From contig NC_049912.1 of assembly GCF_001411555.2 (NCBI RefSeq), positions 23,879,722 to 23,943,721 on the forward strand: a stretch of DNA of 64,000 nt, in the 5' to 3' direction. How positions within the stretch are numbered: the first letter of the stretch is position 1; every line of letters starts with the position of its first letter. Positions 1 through 11,321 of the stretch are shown here, piece after piece. Origin of the DNA: Juglans regia. Its lineage: Eukaryota > Streptophyta > Magnoliopsida > Fagales > Juglandaceae. The notes under the pieces are model-generated. The model was given only the letters and a program-made list of their open reading frames with translations, searched no databases and was not told where the DNA came from. A program made the position numbers and the translations under genes.

Positions 1-1896
1 AGATAATGTCAGACTCCTTTCTTCTCCATGTGAGTACCAGATAAGTGTTGCTTCATCCTGTTAATACAACTAAATTTGAAGTCATTCATACACAGTACAC
101 TGGAGAGATACATCATGACTATCCATAGTACTGGTGAAATGAAGCTGATGCACAGAGAACATATGCACGCGTCTCAGTATAACTATCCAAGAAACCCACT
201 GTTGTTCTGCATATATACAGCATCTGACAAACAGAATACTTTACATAGACTTGCAGTTAGCATAAATTATATTTAAGTCATCGCCAAGCAAACATCTTGC
301 TCCAATACATAATATACCCTCAGCCCCCCTTTAAAAGGGTCATCTATCCGATAACAATCTTATCATTTTTGCTTTTATTTTTCATCTGAAAGTAGCTTAT
401 ACATGCATGGGATATCATGTCCAGAATGAAGAATTTTAAAAACATCCACAACCATTGAAAATACTCACCGTCGAAATTCGGAATGGACAGAACTTAGGCT
501 TCCCTTTCCGGCTGTACTTTATTAACTGAGTGCCTTTTTTCAAAGCAACGAGCGCCTTCAAAAGAGGTGAAAGAAATTAAAATACAAAAATAGTTAAAAG
601 ACTGAGACATCCAATGCTTTATTAAAAGTGTGACTTCCAGAAATCACTTGTTTTAACAGCTCTAGATCAGTGAAACAGTAAGCTGTAAGCCAAATTAGCA
701 GTGGGACATCAAATACACACAAAATATTCTGAAGGGATACAGTCATTGATCACATACGTAGGCCTCTATTAATAATTTCTTTGTCTTGGTAAGTAAAAGA
801 AATAAAAACATCAGTACAATAATTATTTCATAAGTATTTTTATTGTTGACCTTTGCTAATCCATTACAGAAGTAGGAGATGTTGTCATTTCCAAATGGTA
901 GTTCTCCCAAATTATTTTTCCATTGCATTTATGTGTGGGCTGTTAACCTTTTTGGTCTAATTATAAATCCAAGAAGGTTTTCGTATTTCCATTTTTCATC
1001 TCTGGTTCCATAGTCACAGCTATAATTACTTTATCCCCCATTAATTGTAATTCTTAGCAGCATCATAGTCAATGTTGCATTACAATTAGGAAAGTAAAAT
1101 TCCACTGTACATATCTTTGGCCTACATATACAATCCTTATATCTTGGTTCCTGTCCTTCCTTTAACCATAAAATATTCACCGTAGATGAGTTAAATTCAG
1201 AGAAATTCTATACGTTCTAATGGCTTTTAAGAAAAAATGCATCTGCATACTCTATGCAGACTTAAAATTTGAGTAATCTTCTCAACTTAAGCATGAAGAT
1301 CTAAGAGGTATTTGTGACAATATATTCCAAAATTCAATCCTTGCTGGAAAAATTTACTTTGCAGCCAGGGTTTCATTCAACCTGCCTTGCCTTGATTGCC
1401 TGAGGAAACAAACTGTCCAATATTTTCATATCCTCTTACCTTTTGCGTTTTCGTTTTCAATATCCTTTTGTTTTGGCTTGTGAGTATTAAACAAGTATCA
1501 TCTAGAAATTTGATCCTGGGTGTGTCGTGCTATTCATTTAAAATCCCTTTGACCACATATATATACAAGCCCAACATACACCGTCAAAATCTTCCGTTAT
1601 GAGCATAATTTGATGCTAATAAAAACATTCGATCGAGAGTACTATTTTCCGAATCACTAATTGACATCCCTACAACAAAAACACCTAAAAACTAAAACAA
1701 CAAGTTATGAAATTCATTAATGTTTCACAACACCTTTGTTACTTGATACAATAAATTAGGGAAGAGAACCACTCCCTCAAATTTCTCTAAACCAAACAGA
1801 AGACTTGAGAAAAAGATACAAATGATAAGGGAGCGAAGGAAAACTGACTTGCTCAATGTCTCGCTCATATTTCCCATGGCTAGCAGGATCTGCCAT
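1..1896 (-). CDS. PRAF-type PH/RCC1/FYVE protein, 5' exons only (gene runs off the left edge)
   Basis: Three exons fit on the minus strand. Exon 1 (1896-1849) starts at ATG and encodes MADPASHGKYERDIEQ, followed by donor GTCAGT. Exon 2 (555-469) encodes ALVALKKGTQLIKYSRKGK then PKFCPFRIST, followed by donor GTGAGT. Exon 3 (57-1, cut by the window) encodes DEATLIWYSHGEERSLTLS after a CAG acceptor. All three join in phase. This is the start of the PH domain of the plant PRAF family, in which PH, RCC1 repeats, a FYVE zinc finger and a BRX domain follow in order; those later domains lie outside the window. Family members bind phosphoinositides and are thought to act as small-GTPase exchange factors. 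Introns are about 1.29 kb and 0.41 kb. A CTTTTCAG just upstream of the ATG suggests a further 5'UTR intron. Confidence 0.85.
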
Positions 1897-2190
1897 TCCA
1901 TCTGAAAAGACCGTTAGGAAGGCGACGAGGACGAAGCTCAAGCGATAACTGCATCAGGCGATAATGCGGCGGCCACTTGCGTGCCCCAGTCTTCATAGAT
2001 GCATATGCTTTCTTCTCCTGCTTTGGCCTCTCATCAAAATTACCCACACCCTCAAAATCAGATTGCCAAATGAGGAACAAATGGAAAAAAGAAACCACCA
2101 GTAGAGGTTCAAATCTCAAAGATCACTGACTGATTCAAAAGGAGTATCTTGTCGATCCGTCAAAAAATGGATGACCAATGCATGATTTTA

Positions 2191-2412
2191 TCAGGAGATA
2201 GGTGTATGATCTCCGAGAGATTGAGCGGTTTGGGTCATGCAAAAGGAACATGAACCCAATGCAATCGGGGGAGAGAGGGAGGGAGGGAGAGAAAGAACAG
2301 GCGAAATGAGAGGGAAGTAAGCGGTCAGATTGATTGATGAAGCCATGATGGCGGTTTGCAGCTCAAAAGAAACTGGGCCGAGGCATTGGCGCGCTTCTTT
2401 ATCTGCTGCCAC
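2191..2412 (-). other. Short ORF upstream of the PRAF start; probably 5'UTR or promoter
   Basis: A 73-codon frame lies about 300 bp upstream of the PRAF start codon. From its inner methionine it reads MASSINLTAYFPLISPVLS and resembles a leader, but it ends without joining the PRAF frame. The corresponding region near 8650-8810 is not obviously conserved as a protein. I treat it as 5'UTR or promoter rather than a gene. A chloroplast-type leader of an unrecognised transcript cannot be excluded. Confidence 0.3.
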
Positions 2413-2439
2413 GTCACAAACTCATCAAATTTCCTCTTT

Positions 2440-2795
2440 CTTAAAATAAATCATGTTGAATGTGAAAAAAAGTTTTCGCCCCAAAATTCTTACGTTATTT
2501 CATTTTATTTATTTTTCAAATATCATTTAAATATAAATATTTTTAAATTAATTATTATAACTTTCTTAACTTTCAAACAAAAAATAAAAAATAATTCAAT
2601 TTTTTTAAATCTCTAAATAAAAATATTTTTAAAAAATAATTTTATAATTTTATAATAATTTTTTATTCAAATTTTTCTCTTTTCTTCCCAAAATTCTATA
2701 AAATATTAATTCAAATTATCTCACTTCTAAACACAAACCATTTTACTGTTATTCACAAAATTCTCTTCTCATTTCACTCCCTAAACTTGTCCTAA
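2440..2795. mobile_element. MITE-like element, TTTGGATA/TCTCATC family (diverged copy)
   Basis: AT-rich block with the family core: 'aattattataactttc', 'aaaataattcaatttttttaaat', 'ttttattcaa', then 'attcacaaaattctcttctcatttcactcc'. The ends are too diverged to define terminal repeats. Confidence 0.5.
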
Positions 2796-3639
2796 ATATA
2801 GATAATATTATATGTATTGAGTATCTATAATTTACTTTATTTTATTAGGGTTTTTTTTTCAGTTAGAAATTCAAAATTTTCAGCATATATATGCTTATGT
2901 GTATAAACTCGTAGGTCCAGATAATATTATATTAATAATAGATTAAAAGTAATATTAGTTAATTCTTTAATGTGTCCATGAACTCATTTGTAATTAGTTA
3001 TTTTTTTATTTTATACTTGTTTAGTTTTGTAAAAAACCAAATGATCATTCGATATCAAGAAGATGAAGAAGCTAGGAGGAGATGATGCCGAGGAGGGGGA
3101 TACTTGGTCTCAAGAATAGGAAGTTTTTTATTTTTTCTCAGCGAATAGGAAGTTGCTTATATTTAAAAAAAAAAATTAAATAATAGAAATGATATAAATA
3201 ATATATCATTCTTGGAAAACTATTTTTTCAAGATTTATTAGAAAAGGCAATGATTTATTTACAGATCTTTTACAATTATTTTACAATTAATCAATACAAA
3301 AATGTCACTTTATTATAAATAAATTTCAATTTTACAAAACTAATCTTCATCTAATATAAAATCGTAAAATAACTATAAGCTGATATTTTCCTTTTAAAAA
3401 ATCATTATTGAAATGATTAATACCATTAATGTGTTATTTATTATTTTGAGAGAAACAAAGTTGGAGTATACTCTGATTAATTTGTAATATTATAACAGTT
3501 ACAAAAAGTGTTTTTTTTTTTTTTTTTTACAAAAAGTTATAGTTATACTTTCAACTTAAACAAAAAATTGATTTTTTCAAAAATACATTAACTAGAAAAT
3601 TATATCAAAAAATCAGATTAACTAGGAAATTATCTAAAA

Positions 3640-4400
3640 AAACGAGTTTTCCTTTTATTTATTTTAGAATTTATTTAATATTTATAAAGTATTTTTAGGT
3701 TTCAGTTAAATAGTTTTGGACTTTTTAATTTTTAGTGAATTATTTTTTCAGAATTTTCTTATTTACACAGACTCTTTTTGGTTAAATTAATTCAACTGAT
3801 TTTCTAAACGATTTTTAAACAACTTATTTTTTAAAAGAATTTTTAGTTAAAACGAATTTTCACATCGTTTTTAGATAAAGATGTTTTTATAAATTTTTTA
3901 GTTAAACCAGTTTTTCAATCAGCTAAGGGTAATGTTTTTGAATTTCTCTAGTTAAAGTGATTTTTTTCGTTGTTTTTTAAGTTAAGCAGATTTTAAAAAA
4001 AATAGTTTTATTTAAATCGTTTTTTTAACTTGAACATATTTTTATACTATTTTCTTTTTAAATTTAAACCAGTTTTTTTAATTACATTTTTTTATAATCT
4101 TTTAAGTTGATATTAAAAAAATTAATAGAAACGGCACATGTCAACTTTTGATTTGTGGACATGTGTCACTGGTAAAAGGAGTTGTTAACTGACAACGACT
4201 TGTGGAAGTTGCGAATTGCAAAATTTTAAAATCTTTGTATATGTTGCGAGTTGAAAAAAACGAGGGAGTTTTTTGCAAACCGGCAAAAATCAAAGTAGTG
4301 AATTTGCAATTAACAATAAAAATAAATTGGGATATTGCTGTTCATTAGAGAATGATAACATAAAGATACAACATCCTTGGTTAGCTATTTTTTTCAGGTT
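3640..4400 (+). repeat. RLP distal upstream segment, copy D1
   Basis: AT-rich non-coding segment lying upstream of the RLP pseudogene. It is recognisable by 'tttatttaatatttataaagtatttttagg', 'ttcttatttacacaga' and 'caacttttgatttgt'. The same succession of words occurs at about 27640-28140, 29600-30310 and 31040-31325, each upstream of an RLP promoter copy. It marks repeated duplication of the RLP locus. No coding potential is seen. Confidence 0.75.
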
Positions 4401-4409
4401 ATAAAATAT

Positions 4410-4755
4410 TATCATGGGGATGTTTGGAATATATATATTTTTTTATTTCATTTCATCTTATTTCTTTTCTAAACATTATTCAGACACAAACACTTTCAAA
4501 TTAATTATTACAAATTTTCTAACTTTTCAAACAAAAATAAAAAACAATTCAATTTTTTTAAATTTCAAAATAAAAATTATATTAAAAAATTATATTATAA
4601 AAATATTTTAATTTTAAAATATTTTTTATTCAACTTTTTCTTTTTCATTATCCAAAACTTAATAAATATCTATCTCAAACTATCTTACTATTATTCACAA
4701 ACTATCTTTCTATTATTTAAAAAATTTTCATATCTTACTTTCACAAGCCTCCAAT
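4410..4755. mobile_element. MITE-like element, TTTGGATA/TCTCATC family
   Basis: Begins near 'ggggatgtttggaata' and contains 'ttcatttcatcttatttc' and 'aaaaacaattcaatttttttaaatttc'. It ends near 'aaaattttcatatcttac'. It is inserted between the distal and proximal upstream parts of the RLP pseudogene. Confidence 0.55.
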
Positions 4756-5374
4756 TCCACGAAAACGACTTGACTTGAATAAGATAGGATAACACATTCC
4801 GGGAGGTTATACGTACATATCATCCATTAATATATATTGTAAGCCAGCTTAGCATGCAACACAAGACGACGACTTTGACTAATTTAAACATATGGTCCCC
4901 TGCCAACTCATCCAAGACTAATTTAAATGGATCATGCTACAGCTCTCGTTGGGATCTTCTGCTGGGAGCTGTAGTATACATTTAGATGTATTTTTTTAAA
5001 GTTATTTTTTATATAAATTTTTTTAATATTTTTAAAAAATAAAATAAATTTAGAACGTCATTAAAAATACTTTCTTAATCAAAAAGTAAAAAAAAAAATT
5101 ATTAAAAAATATTTCCTTAATCACGAAATAAAATAAAAAATTATAAAAAATATTTTTTATTTTACTTCGTAATTAAAAAATATTTTTTATTTTACTTCGT
5201 AATTAAGAAAATAATAATATTTTCTGATCTCTCCAATTTAAATACATTGGAGCTCTAGCATTTTCCAATTTAAATACATCACCTACTCGTTGAGCGAATG
5301 AAATAATCTAAAATTTCGTGCCTCCATTTCTTTTCTGATTTCTTGATCTCTCCCTAGCTCCAATATTTTAGACA
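4755..5374 (+). promoter_or_regulatory. Proximal promoter region of the RLP pseudogene, split by a MITE
   Basis: The words of the RLP proximal promoter occur in order: 'aaaacgacttgacttgaa', 'catccattaatatatattgtaag', 'gactttgactaatttaaa' and 'actcatccaagactaattt'. The last one is interrupted at about 4935-5260. After the interruption come 'atttaaatacatcacctactcg', the pyrimidine-rich leader and 'gctccaatattttagacaATG', which matches the leader of the intact RLP. TTGAC W-box cores are visible. It is a single-copy promoter unit, unlike the array in front of the intact gene. Confidence 0.65.
4935..5260. mobile_element. MITE-like insertion in the RLP-pseudogene promoter
   Basis: AT-rich insert starting near 'catgctacagctctcgttggg' and ending near 'ggagctctagcattttcc'. 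It contains two tandem copies of 'aaaaatattttttattttacttcgtaatta'. It separates 'ccaagactaatttaaa' from 'atttaaatacatcacc', which are contiguous in the paralogous promoter at 30795-30815. Confidence 0.6.
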
Positions 5375-7993
5375 ATGGGATTATCCTTTCCTCTCATCAT
5401 CTTGATCATGCGCTTTCTTGTTTCATTGATGATGTTTTATCTTATACTTTCTGTCTCTTCTTCTGGTGTGCAGCCCATGTGCCATGATGATGAGAGATTT
5501 GCCTTGTTGCAATTCAAAGAAAGCTACTTCATCAATCAATCCGCATCCAGAGATCCCACTGCTTATCCGAAGGTTTCATCGTGGAAGCCTGATCAAATCA
5601 GTGATTGCTGCAAGTGGGATGGTGTAGAGTGCAATAAGGACACTGGTCATGTCATCGGCCTCGATCTCAGTAGCAGCTGTCTTAAAGGTTTTCTCAACTC
5701 CAATAGCAGCCTCTTCCGCCTTGCTCACCTCCAAAACCTCAATCTGGACGACAATGACTTTAACTCTTCTCCACTTCCAACTAGTTTTAGGCAGCTTTCA
5801 AGGCTAACAGTGCTCAGCCTCGCAGCCTCTATATTTTCTGGCCAAATCCCTTCAGAAATTTTCAAGCTCTCCAAGTTAGTTTCCCTAAATCTCTCATATA
5901 ATCCGTTGTTGAAGCTCCAAGAATCTGGCCTAACAGTTATAGCTCAAAACCTCAGCAACTTGGAAGTACTATCTCTTAAACAGGTTGACATATCATCCAA
6001 CATTCCCAATATCTTGGCAAACTTATCTTCTTTAACATCTCTATCTCTAAGCGAGTGTGACTTGCATGGTGAGTTTCCCGTGGGTATTTTCCATCTACCT
6101 AAGCTTTAGCTTCTTAATATACAAGATAATGAAAACCTCAAGGGCTGTATCCCAGAATTTCACAGAACCAGCCCCCTTAAATTATTGGGACTTGGAAACA
6201 CGAGCTTCAATGGAGAAATACCATCTTCACTAGGTAACCTTACCAATCTATTTTTTTTAGATCTTCAAGCAAATAGTTTGCACGGTTCAATTCCACAGTC
6301 AATATCAAGGCTTGAAAATCTTGAAACTCTGCATCTCAATGATAACTATTTGAGTGGCAGGGTGGAGCTTGATTTGTTTCTGAGACTCATAAAGCTAGTT
6401 GAATTGCAGTTATCTAGAAACAATATAACATTGCTTACAAATCTGAGTACCAACTCAACTTTTCCAAAATTTAGGATGTTATTACTAGCTCATTGTGACT
6501 TGGGTGAGTTCCCTGAGTTTCTGAGGAACCAAGATCAGTTGGAGCTGTTAGATCTTGGTGGAAACAAAATTCACGGCCAAGTTCCAAAATGGATGGGGAA
6601 TGTAAGCATAGAAACTCTCTGGGGTTTAGGTCTGCGATACAACTTTCTCACCGGTTTCGACCAACTTCCGGTTGTACTCCCATACGTTAATCTAAAGGCA
6701 CTGAAGCTTGATTCTAACATGCTTCAAGGGTCACTACCAATCCCACCACCATCCATTGCTTTCTATTCGGTCTCAAACAACAGTCTGGCCGGAGAAATTC
6801 CACATTTGATTTGCAATCTAAGTTTAATAACTGAGCTCCATTTGTCAAGCAACAACTTGAGTGGCAATCTTCCTCAATGTTTAGGCAACTTGAGTGCTTC
6901 TCTCACAGAATTGGATCTACACAACAATAGCTTTCATGGAACCATTCCTTGAATCTGCGGTGAAGCAAACAAATTGATGATGATTGATTTTAGTGAAAAT
7001 CATTTACAGGGGCGTGTACCGAGATCATTGGTAGATTGTACCAAACTTGAAGCTATTAATCTTGGTAACAATCAGATCCATGATATTTTTCCTTCCTGGT
7101 TGGGCATTCTTCCAGAGTTGAGGATTCTCATTTTGAGATCTAATGAACTCTATGGTACGCTAGGAAGTTCTGATAGCAATTTCGATTTTTCAAAATTGCA
7201 CATCATTGACCTCTCAAATAATGATCTTACTGGCAAGTTGCCTTTTGAACACTTCCAAATTTGGAAAGCCATGCAAATCGTTGATGCCGTGAGCTTAAAG
7301 TACATGGAGGAACACCAAACTCTAGTGACACTTGCAGGAGTTAGCATAAACCATATCTACTCCTACTCAATGACAATTATCAATAAAGGCAAGAAAACTG
7401 TATACCAGAAAATCCCTGATTTCTTCATAGCTTTTGATCTCTCGAACAACAGATTTGAAGGAGAAATCCCAGATGTGGTGGGGAATCTGAAAGGACTTCA
7501 TTTGCTCAACCTTTCCTCAAACTTTCTCACAGGACCTATCCCATATACATTGGCAAACTTGACCGGGCTAGAAGCATTGGATCTGTCTAAAAACAAGTTG
7601 TCTGGTGCGATCCCTCTGCAACTAACGGAACTCACTTTCTTTTCATACTTTAATGTCTCCCATAATCGTTTAAAAGGACTTATACCACATGGGAAACAAT
7701 TCGACACATTCGACAACAGTTCGTTTAATGAGAACCCTAAATTATGCGGAAGTCCTTTGTCAAAGAAATGTGAGAATCCTGAGTACTCACTACCTCCATC
7801 TTCAAGCCACAACTCAGAATTCTCATTTGAATTTGGTTGGAAAGTAGTCGAGATTGGATATGGATGTGGATTCTTGTTTGGAGCTGTGTCTGGGCAAGTC
7901 GTAATCACAAAGAAGTATGGTTGGTTTATGAAGACGTTTGCAATTGGGCAGTCAAACCGAACAAGGGTGAATTGGAGGGGTCGCAGAAATTAA
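5375..7993 (+). pseudogene. Cf-like LRR receptor-like protein, pseudogene with two nonsense codons
   Basis: One reading frame of 873 codons, colinear with the intact RLP at 33426-36110. It is interrupted only by TAG at 6107-6109 and TGA at 6950-6952; both positions are CAG (Gln) in the intact paralogue. It encodes a signal peptide, the LRRNT cap (CHDDERFALLQFKES, then DCCKWDGVEC), extracellular LRRs, a non-LRR island, the C-terminal cap (NPKLCGSPLSKKC), a glycine-rich membrane segment (GYGCGFLFGAVSGQ) and a short basic tail. One LRR (about 24 residues) is missing in frame relative to the paralogue after TSFNGEIP. No frameshift is present, so inactivation looks recent. If the stops are real, the product is a 244-aa secreted fragment; sequencing error is a less likely alternative for two sites. 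Confidence 0.88.
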
Positions 7994-8296
7994 TTATAAG
8001 AATGTTTCCATGCACAATGTCTGTAGTACGTAGTATTATTGTGGCTTTACTTTTCTTTTTCTTTTTTTTTTCCCTTTTTTAGATGTTATAGAAAGGGCGA
8101 TAGATAGGATGATTGTACTGAAAATAATTTGTTGTATTTGCATCCATGCTCTCAATAAAATAAGTGTTTTAAAAGAAAACTAATTTTAGAGATTTATGGC
8201 AGTGAAAGAAGAGATGCCCTACTCTGGTGTATTTCCGTTACAATTTACAATTGAGTTCTGTATACAATTGAGAAAAAGATAAAAATAATTAGGGGT
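7994..8296 (+). terminator. 3'UTR and polyadenylation region of the RLP pseudogene
   Basis: AATAAA at 8154-8159 follows a TTGTACTG and GT-rich stretch. The same 3' flank follows the intact RLP at 36111-36430, where AATAAA lies at 36299-36304. Homology between the two 3' flanks stops near 8290, where the duplicated PRAF block begins. This places a duplication junction there. Confidence 0.6.
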
Positions 8297-9720
8297 GATT
8301 GAAGGGGAATTGTCTTGCTCAATGTCTCGCTCGTGTCTCCCATGGCTAGTAGGATCTACCATTCCATCTAAAAATATCGTAAGGAAGGCGACGAGGACGA
8401 AGCTCAAGCAATAACTGCGTCAAGCCATAACGTGGCGGCGACTCGTGCCCTAGTCTTCATAGATGCATATGTTATGCTTTCTTCTCCTACTTTGGCCTCT
8501 CATCAAGATTACCCACTACCCTCAAAATCAAGATTGCCAAATGAGGATCAAATGGCAAAAAGAAACCACCAGTAGAGATTCAAATATCAAATATCACTGA
8601 CAGATTCAAACGGAGTATCCTGTCAATCCATAAAAAAATAGATTATCCAGGAGATAGATGTATGATCTCCGAGAGATTGAGCGGTTTTTGAGTCGTGCAA
8701 AAGGAACATGAGCCCAATGCAATCGGGAGAGAGAGTTAGGGAGAGAGAGGAAGAAAAGGAGGAATGAGAGGAAGTACGTGGTGATCAGATTGATGAAGCC
8801 ATGATGGTCGTAATTTGCAGCTCAAAAGAAACTGGGTCACTTCTTTATCTGTTGCCAAGTCACCAACTCAACAAATTTCTTCCAAAGGAAATCATGTTAA
8901 ATATGTTTTATAATTAACGGAGTAGCGCTGATTTAGATGCTACTTCTCCCAATAATATTAGGATAATACTACTCTCACTAATCCATTTTACCGCTATGAT
9001 TGTTTTTTTATTTAATAATTAAGAAAGTATTTTTTAATAATATTATAATTTTTTATTTTTTAAAAAAAAAATTTAAAAGTGTTAAAAAATACATGTATAA
9101 AAAAGTAAAAAAAAAAAAATCATATAACTAACGGTAGCTTCCAGCGGAAGCTGGGAGCGGTGACTATAGCATAATCCATAATATTTTAGTAGTACAATAT
9201 CTACTTTTAATTTTCTATTTATAAAAATTAAATCAGGTCCACCCATGAACTCATTTGTAATCAATTATTATTTTCTATTTATTTATGTTTGTAAAAAAAT
9301 CAAATGATTCGATAACAAGAAGATGAAGCTAGGAGGATAAATACAATAATAGGAAGTAGTTGCTTATAAGTAGATGAGATGGTAAATAATATATCATTCC
9401 GGGAAAACTATTTGTTTCGAGATTTTTGAAAAATGTAATGATATACAAACAATTTTTTAAAACTAGTTTACAATTAATCAATACAAACACGTCACTTTAT
9501 TAAAAATGAATTTTAATTTTACAAAATTACTTTTTATCTATTTATAGAGTTACAAAATAATTGTAAGATGATATTTTCATTTAAAAAAAAACATCACTAT
9601 TAGATGTTTGGTGCAATTAATGTGTTATTTGTTATTTTGAAAGAGACGAAGTTGGAGTATACTCTTATTAATATGTAATATTATAACGGTAACAAAAAGT
9701 TCTAGTTATACTTTAAATAG
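8297..9720 (-). pseudogene. Duplicated 5' fragment of the PRAF gene (non-functional)
   Basis: Second copy of the PRAF 5' region on the minus strand. The start exon is at 8362-8315 and reads MVDPTSHGRHERDIEQ, matching the real gene's first 16 residues with a few changes. The splice donor after it is GACAAT instead of GTCAGT, so intron 1 could not be spliced. No exon-2 homologue (LKKGTQLIKY) follows before the RLP 3' flank. Upstream homology to copy A continues to about 9720. It is a by-product of tandem duplication and has no expected protein function. Confidence 0.82.
8925..9180. mobile_element. MITE-like insertion (GCTAC-ended, AT-core family)
   Basis: Not present in segmental copy A. It starts near 'gtagcgctgatttagatgctac' and ends near 'gaagctgggagcggtgactatagc'. 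The core is 'atttaataattaagaaagtattttttaat', a motif shared with several other elements in the window. Confidence 0.5.
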
Positions 9721-10406
9721 CCTTTGCCTTTGGGAGCTTAAATTCATACGTGAGTTAGACCTTTTTAGATTGTTATATCTGTTAAAAATTAATTTATCTT
9801 AAATTATTATACAGAACAAAAAGATCATGATGACCCTTGACTTGAGAAGAGAACAAAGTTCAAATGAATTCTATAAAATGCTCATATGAGAGTTAAACGC
9901 TAACATAACAATATTATTTATACTTATAATTTTTACTAAACATAACAATAACATGACGTATTGTTACTTCGTTCTCTCTTATTGACGTTACAATTCAAGA
10001 AAAGCTTAATCCTCTATCAGTGGAGATCCCTCTTCGTATCCAAAGGTTTCCTCGTGGTGGGATGGTGTTTGTTGTATGTTTAAATTTCAACATTATGTAC
10101 ATAGCACGTATCTATGGTAATTAGCTTTGTTAAGATTGGAGGTCAAATATCGTATTTATTATGATTTAGTAGTATTTCTCATAAATGAAGAGAATCCTAT
10201 AATATTTGACTTTATATATAATATGGTTTTTATCATTATATACAAATAATAATGTATATAACGATTACTCGTAAATAGATATTATTATATATTAATAATA
10301 TATTGTAGTTTGAAGCTAAGTGACGAATTTAGTAATACTTCTGAGCTCGTATTGCAAAAAAAAAAAATGGTAACAATTAGAATACATTTTAAGTGAAATG
10401 AATGAT
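9721..10406. other. Intergenic stretch without recognised gene
   Basis: AT-rich DNA with no supported ORF or repeat boundary. One slightly less AT-rich patch (10000-10080) reads 'tcctcgtggtgggatggtg', close to the RLP words for 'SSWKPD...WDGV'. It may be a very decayed RLP remnant, but the match is too short to claim. Confidence 0.4.
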
Positions 10407-10789
10407 ATTTCTAATTAAGATTGTTCATCTAGGTCATGTTTTTTGTCGGCCAAGTCCGAAACTCAAATAATCGGGTTCTAGCCTAGAATAAACCCGGGCC
10501 AATACCCACATAACAAAACCCGAAACACCCTTGGGTTTAGGGTTTAAAACCCACAACCCGAGTTTTTTTTGCACATTATCACTTCCACATGCCAGAACCG
10601 AATTCCAAGTCCCACACACTTAAAAGTAAATAAATAAAAAGATTGCCGTGTAATTTCATTGTGCATTCAATCTGCAAATAGACATTAATTCCCCATAGAT
10701 CTTCTGCGTTAGTTCAAAATTTTGAACAAACATAGAAATCACGTACATGTTTCTGTCTTCCTTCTCTTGACTTACGTCATTCGTTTCCT

Positions 10790-10969
10790 CCATTAAAACG
10801 CCTATAAAAGCATTTCATCTCCCCTCTCATCGATATTACTCCCAAACGTTTGGAATTTAGAAACCTAGTAAATCGTATGTTCAATATCATTAATTCGCAG
10901 ATACGCAAAACACACGTACGCATTTGTCGGCTAGCTATTTACATATAAATATTTATTTCTTTGATCGAC
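10790..10969 (+). promoter_or_regulatory. Captured promoter/5'UTR of the C2-domain gene
   Basis: A TATA-like CCTATAAAAG at about 10801-10810 lies about 165 bp before the ATG of the captured C2 gene. A pyrimidine-rich 'catctcccctctcatcg' follows. The placement fits a core promoter taken along with the gene, but this is inference. Confidence 0.4.
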
Positions 10970-10984
10970 ATGTTATCCCGCACC

Positions 10985-10989
10985 CTTGA
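10985..10989. repeat. TRIM target site duplication, left (CTTGA)
   Basis: CTTGA directly precedes the left LTR and is repeated at 11322-11326 after the right LTR. A perfect 5-bp duplication is the normal size for LTR-element integrase. Confidence 0.85.
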
Positions 10990-11321
10990 TGTTGAGGAAT
11001 AATCTCACATTGGCTGTGGATAAGGTCTTGGGCATATTTATAAACAATGAGCAATCATCTCTTATAGAATCGATTTTATGAGATGAGTTAAGCCCATGAA
11101 TTTCTTCATGGTATTAGAGCCTACCACAGGACGAATGGGGGCCCATACTACTTATCCCGTGACAATGACCAGAAAAAATATTGGCTTGCAAGTGAGGGAG
11201 GATGTTGAGGAATAATCTCACATTGGCTGTGGATAAGGTCTTGGGCATGTTTATAAATAATGAGCAATCATCTCTTATAAAACCGGTTTTATGAGATGAG
11301 TTAGGCCCATAAATTTCTTCA
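10990..11321 (+). mobile_element. TRIM (terminal-repeat retrotransposon in miniature), complete
   Basis: Two 119-bp direct terminal repeats, 10990-11108 and 11203-11321, both start TGTTGAGG and end TTCTTCA (TG...CA). Immediately inside the left one is TGGTATTAGAGC (11109-11120), one base from the standard initiator-Met tRNA primer site. A purine tract GTGAGGGAGGA (11192-11202) directly precedes the right repeat. The interior is only 94 bp and non-coding, so it needs proteins from another element. CTTGA flanks both sides. All hallmarks of a TRIM are present. It is not the Cassandra type, since I see no 5S-like sequence in the LTR. Confidence 0.93.

Larger units (their letters stand above)
1825..3540. 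repeat. Segmental duplication copy A (PRAF 5' end and upstream region)
   Basis: This block carries PRAF exon 1, its 5'UTR/promoter side (GA-rich tract near 2270-2300) and further upstream DNA. It recurs in the same orientation at about 8295-9720. Shared landmarks include the exon-1 start, the 'tgatctccgagagattgagcgg' type stretch near 2205, and the 'catgaactcatttgtaat' stretch near 2980. The two copies flank the RLP pseudogene, as expected from tandem duplication of a PRAF-5'/RLP unit. Confidence 0.8.

Noticed and set aside
1880..2119. 79-codon minus-strand ORF over the PRAF start
   Set aside because: It overlaps PRAF exon 1 in another frame. The PRAF frame (MADPASHGKYERDIEQ) is the one that continues into exons 2 and 3.
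8291..8299. AGGGGTGAT near the duplicated PRAF block, resembling the hAT end TAGGGGTGA
   Set aside because: No partner end or target duplication was found. Nine bases match by chance easily, and it sits at a segmental-duplication junction.
10000..10080. Possible decayed RLP fragment ('cctcgtggtgggatggtg')
   Set aside because: Only a few codons resemble SSW..WDGV and no continuation is visible on either side.
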